A DNA stretch of 64,000 bases from Kaistia defluvii (GCF_040548815.1 NZ_JBEPSM010000001.1:2666001-2730000), one strand, 5' to 3'. Positions 8,794-17,000 are shown, counted from the stretch's first letter. The notes: generated by a model not told the origin, from the letters alone. Numbers and translations: made by a program.

Positions 8794-8858
8794 GGCCCTC
8801 CACGAAAGGGCCGGGCCGTCCCGGAAATGTTACCCATGATGGGGAGGTCGTCCTCTAC
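8794..8858 (-). promoter_or_regulatory. Guanidine-II (mini-ykkC) riboswitch
   Basis: On the minus strand two hairpins have the ACGR loops that define this class. Hairpin 1 is GAGG-ACGA-CCTC (8855 to 8844) and hairpin 2 is CCGGG-ACGG-CCCGG (8824 to 8811). They are 19 bases apart and end about 20 bases before the gdx ATG. Bases 8812-8807 (GGCCCT) can instead pair with 8799-8794 (AGGGCC), covering the ribosome site and sharing two bases with hairpin 2. Ligand-stabilised hairpin 2 would thus free the ribosome site and switch gdx on. Class and gene context agree. Confidence 0.88.
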
Positions 8859-8862
8859 CCGA

Positions 8863-8891
8863 AAGATAGCGATGCGGCGACAGGGGAGCAA
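8863..8891 (-). promoter_or_regulatory. Sigma-70-type promoter for gdx
   Basis: Minus-strand TTGCTC (8891-8886) and TATCTT (8868-8863) are separated by 17 bases. A transcript would begin a few bases before the first riboswitch hairpin, which fits a short leader. Read by eye only. Confidence 0.5.
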
Positions 8892-9043
8892 GGGTGCGAG
8901 CCTCGTAGCGAAACGCGGGCCGTGACGATGAATGCCCGCATCCTGGCAGCTCATCCGCATTTTAGTTAAAAATTTGAACTAATTCAGTCGACGGACATTG
9001 CCGGCTCGCTGTAGCCTTTGTTGACGTAGCGGGAGATGAACGG

Positions 9044-9549
9044 ATGCGCTGGTTTTTCAGCCTGCTCCGCCGCCGTCCTCGCAGTAGCGTCTGGAGGGTG
9101 GACGGCGATGGCGACTTCGCCTGGGCGGCGGCGGGGAACGATATTTCCAAACCGCCCTGGATGAGATTGCCGGCGGAAAGACCGAGCTTGGCCACCAGAT
9201 TTCCGTTGTCGCCGACCTGATCCCCGAGCGCGATCACCTTGGCCATTCGACCGCCGTCCGGGTCATGATCAGCGGCGTGCAGGTTGGAAATCTGGCGGCC
9301 TCCCATGCCGAGGCGTTGCTTCATGCGCTCGACGTCCGCGCCTTCCAGTCCGCCCGGGTCGAGGCGATGATCGTCGGCGGTTGGGTGGGCGAGGCGATGC
9401 GCGGTCGGCAGGGCGATTATTTCGTGCTTCTGGACCTGCCGCTTTGGGCGCTGGAATGGTCTGGCGACGCCAAGCCAAGCGGCAAGACGGCGGACGCCCG
9501 GCCGCAATCCTGTGCAGCCGGCGCGTCGAGCCTACCCGACGGCGCCTGA
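9044..9549 (+). pseudogene. HIRAN-domain protein gene with a -1 frameshift
   Basis: An ATG at 9044 with GGGAG upstream opens a frame (MRWFFSLLRRR... VDGDGDFAW) that stops after 58 codons. From about 9136 another frame continues without a start: GERYFQTALDEIAGGK, then VRVMISGVQVGNLA, then IVGGWVGEAM, then GDYFVLLDLP, the pattern of a HIRAN domain. Adding one G in the GGGG run at 9133-9136 joins both parts into a protein of about 168 residues. HIRAN domains bind DNA ends or occur as small stand-alone proteins in Rhizobiales. It is either a recent pseudogene or a sequencing error in the G-run. Confidence 0.65.
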
Positions 9550-9803
9550 CGCCCCTGCGCGCCTTCGCCGACGCGAAGCAGTCCAGTCACATCCGAGAAC
9601 CAAGGCCCCCTTGGCGATCAGCCGCCGCTCCACCGATCGCGCGATTCCCGTAGCGCGCCGACGGGATCTCCGCCCCCTCCCAATCCACGGACAGAATTCC
9701 TCCGCACGCAGACTGGTCACGGTCGCCGGGGAACGCCAGTATGGTGGGCCGAAGGCCAGGAGAGCGCCCGCCCGGTCCTAGCAGCTCAGGAGGAAGGTCC
9801 GCC

Positions 9804-11000
9804 ATGCCCACCCAATCCAAAGAAGGCGCCGATCGGCGCGACTTCCTGATGGCTTCGCTGGCGGCCGTGGGCGCGTCGGCCCTGGGCGCCAACAGCGCGA
9901 GCGCCCAGGAGCCGCCGGCATCGAGCGAGGACGCCGTGCCCAAATCGACGCACGGCACCGTCTACACCGGGGAGATCATCCAGGGAAAGAAGGTCGTCAG
10001 CGCGCTCCATGTCGAGGACCTGGAGCCCGGGCAGAAGCATCTTCTGTATTTCCAGGGCGTGGAGATGCCGAGCGGGCAGCACTGGTATGTGTCGGTCGTC
10101 GTCGTGCGGGGCGCGAAGCCCGGCAAGCGCGTCGTTCTGGTGAGCGGCGTGCATGGCGACGAAATGAGCTCCATCCACACGGTGCAGACCGTGATCAACC
10201 AACTCGACCCCGCGCAGATGGCGGGCACGGTCATGGCCGTCACGGATGTCGCGCGCCCGGCCATCGAGAGCATGCAGCGCCGATGGCCCAATTATGGCCG
10301 GGGCCAGGACCTGATCGACATGAATCGGGAATGGCCCGGCAACGAGAACGGCATCACCGCGCCCAGCCGGCATGCAGGGCTCCTGTTCAACCGGCTGCTG
10401 CGGCCCAACGCCGACGCGGCGATCGACTTCCACACCGGGACGACGGGGTTCGAAGTCGCGGCCTTCAACCTCGCCGGCATGGATGTGCTCGAGATCAAGG
10501 CGATGGTGGACCTGTTTCCGATCGGCCAGGTCTTCGACAACCACGTCTATCCCGGGGTGCTGCACAACGCGCTGGTCGACGCGGGCGTCCCGTCCTTTTG
10601 CGCGGAGGTCGGCGCTGCCCGCATCCTGGACCTCGACATGATCGCCCTGTTCGTGGAGGGCACGATGAATGTCCTCAAGCACCACGGCATCCTGGCGGGA
10701 GCGATGGGCCGCACCGGCAAGGATGTGGGCGTGTTTGTCGGCAACAGCGCCTTCCCCGTCCTGGCGACCCAGGGCGGCCTGGTGGAGCTTCTGGTCAAGC
10801 TCAACGACAAGGTCGAAGCCGGGCAGAGAATCGCGATCCAGCGCAACAGTTTCGGCGAAGTGGTGGCTGAATATTCCAGCGGCGTGGCCGGCGAGGTGAC
10901 AGGCCTGCGGAGCGACGCGATGGCCGAACCCGGCAATCCCCTCGCCTTCATTCTCTTCCACCAGTCCACGTCGGATGGGGCCGAAACCTATCCCGAGTGA
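9804..11000 (+). CDS. Tat-exported succinylglutamate desuccinylase/aspartoacylase-family hydrolase
   Basis: 398 residues. The N-terminus has a twin-arginine signal (DRRDFLMASLAAVGASALG) ending in SASAQE, so a folded, metal-loaded enzyme is exported. The zinc carboxypeptidase-like core shows the ligands in VSGVHGDE and DFHTGTTG, with NRxW-like MNREWPG between them. AGGAGGAAGG precedes the ATG at 9804; an earlier in-frame GTG (9741) would spoil the signal peptide. The substrate is probably an N-acyl amino acid or related amide; it is not the cytoplasmic AstE. It is followed by tRNA-Val and stands alone. Confidence 0.82.
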   Translation: MPTQSKEGADRRDFLMASLAAVGASALGANSASAQEPPASSEDAVPKSTHGTVYTGEIIQGKKVVSALHVEDLEPGQKHLLYFQGVEMPSGQHWYVSVVVVRGAKPGKRVVLVSGVHGDEMSSIHTVQTVINQLDPAQMAGTVMAVTDVARPAIESMQRRWPNYGRGQDLIDMNREWPGNENGITAPSRHAGLLFNRLLRPNADAAIDFHTGTTGFEVAAFNLAGMDVLEIKAMVDLFPIGQVFDNHVYPGVLHNALVDAGVPSFCAEVGAARILDLDMIALFVEGTMNVLKHHGILAGAMGRTGKDVGVFVGNSAFPVLATQGGLVELLVKLNDKVEAGQRIAIQRNSFGEVVAEYSSGVAGEVTGLRSDAMAEPGNPLAFILFHQSTSDGAETYPE

Positions 11001-11115
11001 TCCGGGACCGAAGGCTTGGGGAGGCGTCGGGACTCTGGAGGCTTCCGGAAAATCGACGACAAACCGAGGCGCGAGGCCGGCGGCTTTCAGGTCAGCGATT
11101 TCGGTGGAGAGAGGA

Positions 11116-11190
<75 letters not shown>

Positions 11191-11292
11191 ATCCTTCTCA
11201 ACGCGACCGGCGGGACCGGCGGCGTGAGCGAGGGTATACAGGGCGATTTCCGAAGCTTCAAGCCTCGTTTTTCGACCCTGTTGAAAACTCCC

Positions 11293-11652
11293 TCAGGCGG
11301 CAAGCAGCCGCTCTACCTCATTGACCAGATCGCGCAGGTGGAAAGGCTTGGAAAGCACCTTCGCATCCTTGGGCGCGTTCGAATCGGGATTGAGGGCGAC
11401 GGCGGCGAAGCCCGTGATGAACATCACCTTCAGATCAGGATCGAGCTCGGTGGCGCGGCGCGCCAGTTCGATGCCGTCCATCTCCGGCATGACGATATCC
11501 GTCAGCAGCAGGGTGAAGGGTTCTTCGCGGATGCGTTCATAGGCGCTGCGGCCATTGTCGAAGGACACGACATCATAGCCGGCATTCTGCAGCGCCTTCG
11601 CCAGAAAGCGGCGCATGTCATTGTCGTCTTCGGCAAGCAGGATGCGGTTCAT
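11293..11652 (-). CDS. cpdR: Response regulator CpdR
   Basis: A stand-alone receiver domain of 119 residues from the ATG at 11652 (MNRILLAEDD); an ATG four codons earlier is possible. Acidic pocket residues are E8-D9-D10, the phospho-acceptor is D52 (LLTDIVMPEMDG), and T/K switch residues are in FITGF and LSKPFHLRDL. There is no output domain. The close match to rhizobial CpdR, including NPDSNAPKDAKVLSKPF, supports a role as the ClpXP adaptor-type regulator of cell-cycle proteolysis downstream of CckA/ChpT. The neighbouring N-formylglutamate amidohydrolase is the typical context. Confidence 0.9.
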   Translation of the reverse strand: MNRILLAEDDNDMRRFLAKALQNAGYDVVSFDNGRSAYERIREEPFTLLLTDIVMPEMDGIELARRATELDPDLKVMFITGFAAVALNPDSNAPKDAKVLSKPFHLRDLVNEVERLLAA

Positions 11653-11900
11653 CAGGGAATCCATGGCTGGACGGTCGATCTCGTTCGCAAGGCGCCTACT
11701 ATGCGCGGCCTGGGCGATTTGGTTATTGAATTACGGCTGAACGAAGTAAAGATCGGGTGAATGGAGCGAAACTTCCCCTGCCCGAAGCGCGCCAGACGAC
11801 ATAGAATGGGCCTTTCGGACAGGACGCGGCCCCGGCCGCAACCGCGAGGAGAACGATCATCAACGCCGCGCCGGATTTTGCAGACGCGCTTCCCTTCGAG

Positions 11901-12749
11901 GTGGTGGCTCCGGCCGAGCAGCGCATACCCTTCGTGTTCAATTCGCCCCATAGCGGCCGCGTCTACCCGGCCGCTTTCCTGGAGGCCTCGAAGCTCGACG
12001 AGAAGACGATCCGCCGCTCGGAGGATACGTTCGTCGACGAATTGTTTGCGTCCGTCGTGCCGCTCGGCGCCCCCCTGATGCGGGCGCATTTTCCCCGCGC
12101 CTGGCTGGACGTGAACCGCGAGCCCTACGAACTGGACCCGCGCATGTTCGATGGCGACCTGCCGTCCTATGCCAATATCCGCTCGCTTCGGGTCGCAGGT
12201 GGCCTGGGGACGATCGCCCGCGTCGTCTCGGAAAATGTCGAGATCTATGCCGAGCCGATCCCGGTGGCGGTGGGGCTCCATCGCATCGAGACGGTCTACA
12301 AGCCCTATCACGAGACGCTGCGCCAGACGCTGGCGGCGACGCATGAGCGCTTCGGCTATTGCGTGCTGGTCGATTGCCACTCCATGCCGTCCAGCGTGCG
12401 GACCCTGCCCGGCAGGGCACGGGCCGACATCGTGCTCGGCGACCGCTATGGCACCAGCTGCGCGCCGGGCATTTCGGAAGCCGCCTATTCGATCCTGAGC
12501 GACGCGGGTTATGCGGTCGCCCGCAACAAGCCCTATGCCGGCGGCTTCATCACCGAGCATTACGGCCGACCCAGCCGCGGCCTGCATGCGCTGCAGATCG
12601 AGATCAATCGCGGGCTCTATATGAACGAGCGGACGCTGCAGCCCAATGCCGGCTATGATCGGCTCGCGGCCGACTTGGCGCGGTTCGCGGCGGCGCTTTC
12701 GAGCCTGCCGGACGCCGCGCTCTACCCGCTGGCCGAAGCGGCGGAGTAG
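11901..12749 (+). CDS. N-formylglutamate amidohydrolase-family enzyme
   Basis: From the GTG at 11901 the product is 282 residues. Family motifs are VFNSPHSGRVYP, LPRAWLDVNR-like FPRAWLDVNREP, VDCHSMPS, ITEHYGRP and ALQIEINRGLYM; the histidines and glutamate bind metal. It hydrolyses N-formylglutamate to formate and glutamate in histidine breakdown, though Rhizobiales copies next to cpdR may act on other N-formyl amino acids. The GTG has no ribosome site. In the same frame 45 bases upstream, ATC ATC AAC follows GAGGAG-AACG, so the true start may be a rare ATC at 11856 or 11859. Confidence 0.88.
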   Translation: MVAPAEQRIPFVFNSPHSGRVYPAAFLEASKLDEKTIRRSEDTFVDELFASVVPLGAPLMRAHFPRAWLDVNREPYELDPRMFDGDLPSYANIRSLRVAGGLGTIARVVSENVEIYAEPIPVAVGLHRIETVYKPYHETLRQTLAATHERFGYCVLVDCHSMPSSVRTLPGRARADIVLGDRYGTSCAPGISEAAYSILSDAGYAVARNKPYAGGFITEHYGRPSRGLHALQIEINRGLYMNERTLQPNAGYDRLAADLARFAAALSSLPDAALYPLAEAAE

Positions 12750-12785
12750 CCCTACCCACCATCGCGAAAACGGAACTGCGGGCAG

Positions 12786-12817
12786 AAAAAAGGGCCGCTC
12801 GTCAAACGAGGCGGCCC
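12786..12817 (-). terminator. Intrinsic terminator of the candidate sRNA
   Basis: On the minus strand GGGCCG-C-CTCGT pairs with ACGAG-CGGCCC (11 pairs, one bulged C, loop TTG), followed by six T residues. No annotated minus-strand protein gene ends here, so it points to an independent non-coding transcript. Confidence 0.85.
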
Positions 12818-12882
12818 AAGTCTAGGGAGGAAACGCCCAAGAAGGGCAGCGGTAGATCGACGCCAATCGATGTACCGCACCG
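12786..12882 (-). ncRNA. Candidate small RNA of the MmgR/suhB type
   Basis: In this gap the minus strand encodes a compact structured transcript of about 95 bases. It begins with a long hairpin (12878-12849; arms GCGGTA-C-ATCGA and TCGAT-C-TACCGC), then a small hairpin GCCC-TTCTT-GGGC (12847-12835), then an unpaired TTTCCTCCCTAGACTT stretch (12833-12818) and an intrinsic terminator. The UUUCCUCCCU core recalls the conserved motif I remember for the alphaproteobacterial MmgR (alpha-r8) sRNAs, and its position opposite an inositol-monophosphatase-fold gene recalls the Rfam suhB motif. The palindrome TTGCACTGCAA at 12896-12906 lies just upstream. The 5' end is approximate. Confidence 0.7.
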
Positions 12883-13101
12883 CAATAAGTTGCGCTTGCA
12901 CTGCAAAAAGATCAAGACCCTTTCCCACGCTCGCGCCCAAGTGCGACGATTCCGCCACGGTAGACGTCGCCGCGGGAGACGCGCCCCGCGAACCACTTGA
13001 AATAGACGTTTTAAATCAGATTGTTAGACAGGAACGCCTGAACGGAGCGTCGTTATGCATATAGCGCATGGCACGTCTGCAGCAGCCTTTTGGAGCCTAG
13101 A

Positions 13102-13887
13102 ATGACCGATCCGACCCTGATTGCCTTCCTCGATCGGCTCGCTGATTCTGCCGGAAAAGCGATCATGCCGCATTTTCGCGCACTCAATTCCGTCGAGAAC
13201 AAAGCGGCCACCGGCTTCGATCCGGTCACCGTCGCCGACCGCGCTTCGGAAGAGGCGCTGCGCGCGCTGATCAACGAGCATTACCCGTCGCATGGCATCA
13301 TGGGCGAGGAGTTCGGCGATGAGAATCTCGACGCCGAGAACGTCTGGGTGCTCGATCCGATCGACGGCACGCGCGCTTTCATTTCCGGCCTGCCGGTCTG
13401 GGGCACGCTGATCGGCCTCACCACTGGCGGCAAGCCCTCGCTCGGCATGATGGCCCAGCCCTTCACCGGCGAGCGCTTCGCCGGCAATGGCGCACGGGCC
13501 TGGTACACCGGGCCGGAAGGCGACCGGGTCCTGAAGACGCGAGCCTGCGACAAACTTTCGGATGCCGTGCTGTTCACGACCACGCCGTCGCTGTTCAAGG
13601 GCAGCGATCGCGAGGCCTATGACCGGGTCGAGAACGAGGTCCGCCTCGCCCGCTATGGCTGCGATTGCTACGCCTATTGCATGGTGGCCGCGGGCTTTGC
13701 GGATGCCGTGATCGAGGTTGGCCTGCATGCCTATGACATCGTGGCACTGATCCCGGTGATCGAAGGCGCCGGCGGCCGGGTCACCAGCTGGGACGGCGGC
13801 TCGGCCGCATCCGGCGGCCGCGTGGTGGCATCCGGCGACGCCCGCCTTCACGACCAGATCCTGGAAACGCTGAACCGCGCAGGCTGA
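13102..13887 (+). CDS. hisN: Inositol-monophosphatase-fold phosphatase, HisN-like histidinol-phosphatase
   Basis: 261 residues. Metal-site motifs of the family are present: GEEFG at about 70, WVLDPIDGTRAF (DPxDGT) and, near the C-terminus, the AYDIVALIPVIEGAGG block equivalent to WDxAA. The sequence resembles alphaproteobacterial HisN, which removes phosphate from L-histidinol phosphate, more than SuhB; the assignment between the two rests on overall likeness. GGAG lies eight bases before the ATG at 13102, favouring it over a TTG four codons upstream. It stands downstream of, and divergent from, the candidate sRNA. Confidence 0.8.
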   Translation: MTDPTLIAFLDRLADSAGKAIMPHFRALNSVENKAATGFDPVTVADRASEEALRALINEHYPSHGIMGEEFGDENLDAENVWVLDPIDGTRAFISGLPVWGTLIGLTTGGKPSLGMMAQPFTGERFAGNGARAWYTGPEGDRVLKTRACDKLSDAVLFTTTPSLFKGSDREAYDRVENEVRLARYGCDCYAYCMVAAGFADAVIEVGLHAYDIVALIPVIEGAGGRVTSWDGGSAASGGRVVASGDARLHDQILETLNRAG

Positions 13888-13900
13888 GCGGGGAGTTCCT

Positions 13901-13922
13901 CACCTCTCCGTGGGGAGAGGTG
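13901..13922. terminator. Palindrome between convergent genes
   Basis: CACCTCTCC-GTG-GGAGAGGTG-type hairpin placed between the ends of hisN and the dehydrogenase gene. No T-tract follows. It belongs to the CCTCTCCC palindrome family found at several other sites here and could act as a bidirectional transcript end. Confidence 0.45.
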
Positions 13923-13935
13923 AAGAAGGCGACCT

Positions 13936-14673
13936 TCAGATCGACTGCAGCAGGCCACCATCGACGGCGATCGCCTGTCCGGTGATGTAGCTGGCGCGCT
14001 CGGAGGCGAGGAAGGCGGCAAGCGCGGCGAACTCTTCCGGCTCGCCGATGCGGCCGGCCGGGATCTTCGAGCCCATTGATGCGCTGGTGACTCCGACTTC
14101 CTTCATCCGGTCCGTATTGGTGTAGCCCGGCAGCAGCGCGTTGACCGTCACACCCGACGCCGCGACGTCGCGGCTGATCGCGTTGACGAGGCCGAGCAGG
14201 CCGGCGCGCAGGCCGTTGGAGACCACGAGGCCCGGCTGCGGCTCCTTGGCCGCGACGGAGGTGACGGCCAGGATACGGCCGAAGCCGTTTGCCTTCATCG
14301 CCGGCAGCGCCTCGCCGACGCTCTCGACGAAGCTCATCCAGAGATTGTTGAAGCCCGCCTGCCAGGCCTGATCGGTGATCGCCTCGAAATTGCCGGGCGC
14401 GGGACCGCCCGTATTGGTGACGAGGATATCGACGCTGCGACCGAGTTTCTCGGCTGCCTGCTGCACCAGCGCGCGGCCGGCGCCGGGCTTGGAAACGTCG
14501 CCGGCGATGCCGATGACGCCGAGTTCCTTGGCCGTCGCCTCGACGCGGGCGGGATCTCGCGCGACGATCACGACCTTGGCGCCCTCGGCCGCCAGCTCGG
14601 CCGCGATGGCGCGTCCAAGCCCGCGCGAGCCGCCGAAGACGAGGGCGGTCTTGTCGTTCAGTTTCAGGTCCAT
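13936..14673 (-). CDS. Divergent short-chain dehydrogenase/reductase lacking the Tyr-Lys pair
   Basis: 245 residues with a normal Rossmann front half: GGSRGLGRAI at 14-23, DV at 59-60 and NTGGPAPG (NAG-equivalent) at 87-94. Catalytic S139 is present (VTSVAA), but the position 13 residues later that should be Tyr is S152, and the Lys four further on is R156 (VSNGLR). C-terminal PGYTNTDRM and ITGQAIAVDGG are typical. By resemblance it would be called 3-oxoacyl-ACP reductase-like, but the missing pair argues against ordinary SDR chemistry. It convergently faces hisN and follows the aminotransferase gene by 89 bases. Confidence 0.85.
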   Translation of the reverse strand: MDLKLNDKTALVFGGSRGLGRAIAAELAAEGAKVVIVARDPARVEATAKELGVIGIAGDVSKPGAGRALVQQAAEKLGRSVDILVTNTGGPAPGNFEAITDQAWQAGFNNLWMSFVESVGEALPAMKANGFGRILAVTSVAAKEPQPGLVVSNGLRAGLLGLVNAISRDVAASGVTVNALLPGYTNTDRMKEVGVTSASMGSKIPAGRIGEPEEFAALAAFLASERASYITGQAIAVDGGLLQSI

Positions 14674-14762
14674 GGACGAAAAATCCTGCAGTTCGAAAGA
14701 AGGAAAGGCTCGCTGATGCGCGCCGCGAAGGCCACCCGCCCCGACCGGACGATTGGCGCTCG

Positions 14763-16010
14763 CTAGGCCGCGCCGTCGAGCTGCTGGCGGGCGGAGAGAT
14801 AGTGCTCGATCGCCCGCGCCAGGCGGCGCACGCCTTCGGCAATCACCTCGGGCGAACTGCGGGTGAAATTGACCCGCATGGCAAAGCGGTTCTCGCCGGT
14901 GAAGTCGAAGACGCTGCTCGGGACATAGGCGACCTTCTCCTCGACCGCGAATTTGTAGAGCGCGTCGGTGTCGATCGCGTCGCCCTTCGAGCGCATCCAC
15001 ACGAACATGCCGCCGACCGGCACCTCCCATTCGAACCAGTCGGCAAGCCGCGCATTCGCCTCGCGCAGCAGAGCGTCGCGGCGCTCGCGATAGACCGGCA
15101 CGATGGAGCGTGAATGCTGGTGGTCGAATTCGCGCTCCATCAACTCCAGCGCAATCGCCTGCGTCAGCAAACTGCCGCTGAGGTCGCTCGCCATCTTGGT
15201 CAGGGCCAGGTTCTGGATCATGCCGGGCTCGGCGATCACCCAGCCGACGCGCAGGCCCGGCACCAGGCTTTTCGAAACCGTGCCGAGATAGATCACGGGC
15301 CCGTCATAGGGGCCCGGCCGGGTGGAGCGGGCGACCGAATGGCTCAATATGCTCGGACCCGGCGAACCGTCGAGCTGGATCGAGAGATACGGGTCGTCCT
15401 CGACCAGCCAGGTGCCGGCTTCCAGCACCTTGTCGAGCAGGGCGACGCGCCGCTCCTGCGACACCAGCACGCCGGTCGGGTTGGAATAGTTCGGTACGGA
15501 ATAGACGAACTTCGCCCGCGCCAGCGTGGCGTCGAAATCGGGATCGGTCAGCGTCCAGTCGAGCGGCCGATAGCTGGGAGCGCGCGGCCGCCAGGCATCG
15601 AGCGCGCCGAGATAGGTTGGCGCCTGCGCGACGATCAGTTCGCCCGGATCGACCAGAACCTTGCCGATCAGGTCGAGCGCCTGCATCGAGCCGGTAGTCA
15701 GCAGCACGTTCGCCGCCGTGAAGGTGCCGCCGGTCTCAGCCGAGGCGCGCGCCGCGATCAGCTGGCGCAGCGCCGGCAGGCCCTCGACCGGGCCATATTC
15801 CATGATCGTCGCGCCATGGCGAGCGATCGCCGCCTGCGCCGCTGCCTGCACCTCGGCGACCGGATAGAGTTCGGCCGCCGGCAGGCCGCCGGCGAGGCTG
15901 ACGACGTCGGCACGACCGCCAAAGGCCAGGAACTGCTGCGAAATATCGTTGCTGGACCGGAGCCAGGCCGCCGTCTGCGGCCGGGGGGTGCTTGCCTTGG
16001 CGCTCGCCAT
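14763..16010 (-). CDS. PLP-dependent class I aminotransferase (2-aminoadipate/LysN-like)
   Basis: 415 residues, fold type I. Landmarks are ISLAGG-like VVSLAGGLPA, EYGPVEGLPALRQLI, the cofactor-binding TTGSMQALDL, YSVPNYSNPTG, VEDDPY and the Schiff-base lysine in LGTVSKSLVPGLRVGW, with R in MRVNFT for the substrate carboxylate. This set matches the LysN/AroH-like branch with broad activity on 2-aminoadipate, branched-chain or aromatic amino acids. It lies upstream of the SDR gene on the same strand. A divergent Lrp-type regulator gene nearby is consistent with amino-acid metabolism. Confidence 0.87.
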   Translation of the reverse strand: MASAKASTPRPQTAAWLRSSNDISQQFLAFGGRADVVSLAGGLPAAELYPVAEVQAAAQAAIARHGATIMEYGPVEGLPALRQLIAARASAETGGTFTAANVLLTTGSMQALDLIGKVLVDPGELIVAQAPTYLGALDAWRPRAPSYRPLDWTLTDPDFDATLARAKFVYSVPNYSNPTGVLVSQERRVALLDKVLEAGTWLVEDDPYLSIQLDGSPGPSILSHSVARSTRPGPYDGPVIYLGTVSKSLVPGLRVGWVIAEPGMIQNLALTKMASDLSGSLLTQAIALELMEREFDHQHSRSIVPVYRERRDALLREANARLADWFEWEVPVGGMFVWMRSKGDAIDTDALYKFAVEEKVAYVPSSVFDFTGENRFAMRVNFTRSSPEVIAEGVRRLARAIEHYLSARQQLDGAA

Positions 16011-16067
16011 CGTCGGAAACCTCGAAGGTTCAGGGAAGTTCGGCGGGCGCCGCGCCCGCCGGAAGCG

Positions 16068-16385
16068 TCAGAGCCGGGGATCGGGATCCTCGGTATTGCC
16101 GCGGCTTTCCTGCACGATCATTCGGCCGGTCGAGGCGGCATAGCGGAACTGGCAGGCCTCGACATAGTCGGGATCCTTGATCCAGGCATCGACATGCGCC
16201 TTGCTGGGGAATTCGAGGATCACCATGCGGTCGGTGAAAGGGGGGCCTTCGGCCGCAGAAACCTCGTCGCCGCGCGTCAGAAACCGGCCGCCATGCCGCT
16301 TTACGATCGGCGGCGTACGGTCGGTGTATTTCTTGTAGGTCACGGGGTCGTGGATCGCCATCGTACAGATCACATAGGCCGGCAT
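16068..16385 (-). CDS. DUF1330 protein
   Basis: 105 residues, a ferredoxin-like alpha/beta barrel protein. Family features are MPAYVICTMAIHDP, a central YKKYTDRTPP, GGRFLTRGDEV and RMVILEFPSKAHVDAWIKDP. The function of the family is unknown. It is 57 bases upstream of the aminotransferase gene on the same strand, likely cotranscribed with it, and diverges from the Lrp-family gene. Confidence 0.87.
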   Translation of the reverse strand: MPAYVICTMAIHDPVTYKKYTDRTPPIVKRHGGRFLTRGDEVSAAEGPPFTDRMVILEFPSKAHVDAWIKDPDYVEACQFRYAASTGRMIVQESRGNTEDPDPRL

Positions 16386-16513
16386 TGTCGTCTCCCTTGT
16401 TTGCTAGACAATAGCGCTCGAATGGCGAGGGAATCCGTGCAATTTTTCGTGGGGCTTGCCTTAGCCTCGCAAGAACTCGCTTGCAGAGGCCGCTTCGTTA
16501 GGGAAAAACGCCA

Positions 16514-16993
16514 ATGGTCGAACTCGACCCGATCGACCGCCGGATCCTCGCCGTGCTGCAGGCCGACGGCCGCATGTCCAACCTAGAAGTCGCCGAACGC
16601 GTCGGCCTGTCGCCGACGCCCTGCAGCCGGCGCATCAAGCGGCTGGAGGAGAGCGGCGTCATCCAGGGCTATTCGGCCCGAATCAACCCGCTGGCGCTCG
16701 GGCTCTCCATCTGCGTGGTGGTCAGCGTTCGCCTGGCCAAGCAGACGCCGGATGCGGCGAGCCAGTTCCTGAGCGCGATCGAGGACCGGCCGGAGATCAC
16801 CGAATGCCTGCTGGTCACCGGCAGCGTTGATTATCTGCTGCGGGTCTGGGTTAGGGATATCGAAGCGCTGCGGCAGTTCATCTCCGCCGCTCTGCAGGCG
16901 ATTCCCTGCGTCGCCGAGACCTCGACCATGGTCATTCTCGACACGACGAAATCGAACGGCCTGTCGACGGCGGAGACCGTGGCCAAGCGCTAG
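16514..16993 (+). CDS. Lrp/AsnC-family transcriptional regulator
   Basis: 159 residues, standard size. Helix-turn-helix at about 4-50 (LDPIDRRILAVLQADGRMSN, then EVAERVGLSPTPCSRRIKRLEE), and a RAM effector domain from about 66 (ICVVVSVRLAKQ, then CLLVTGSVDYLLRVWVRDI). It should sense an amino acid. Divergent from the DUF1330/aminotransferase/SDR group, which is its most probable target. Confidence 0.92.
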   Translation: MVELDPIDRRILAVLQADGRMSNLEVAERVGLSPTPCSRRIKRLEESGVIQGYSARINPLALGLSICVVVSVRLAKQTPDAASQFLSAIEDRPEITECLLVTGSVDYLLRVWVRDIEALRQFISAALQAIPCVAETSTMVILDTTKSNGLSTAETVAKR

Positions 16994-17000
16994 TCGAAGA

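Noticed and set aside
8794..8858. Guanidine-I (ykkC) riboswitch
   Set aside because: The long conserved ykkC core is absent; the two ACGR hairpins define the guanidine-II class.
8962..9507. 181-codon minus-strand frame
   Set aside because: Opposite strand carries the HIRAN homology; this frame has none.
13936..14673. Confident call as FabG
   Set aside because: Missing catalytic Tyr and Lys make standard 3-oxoacyl-ACP reductase activity doubtful.
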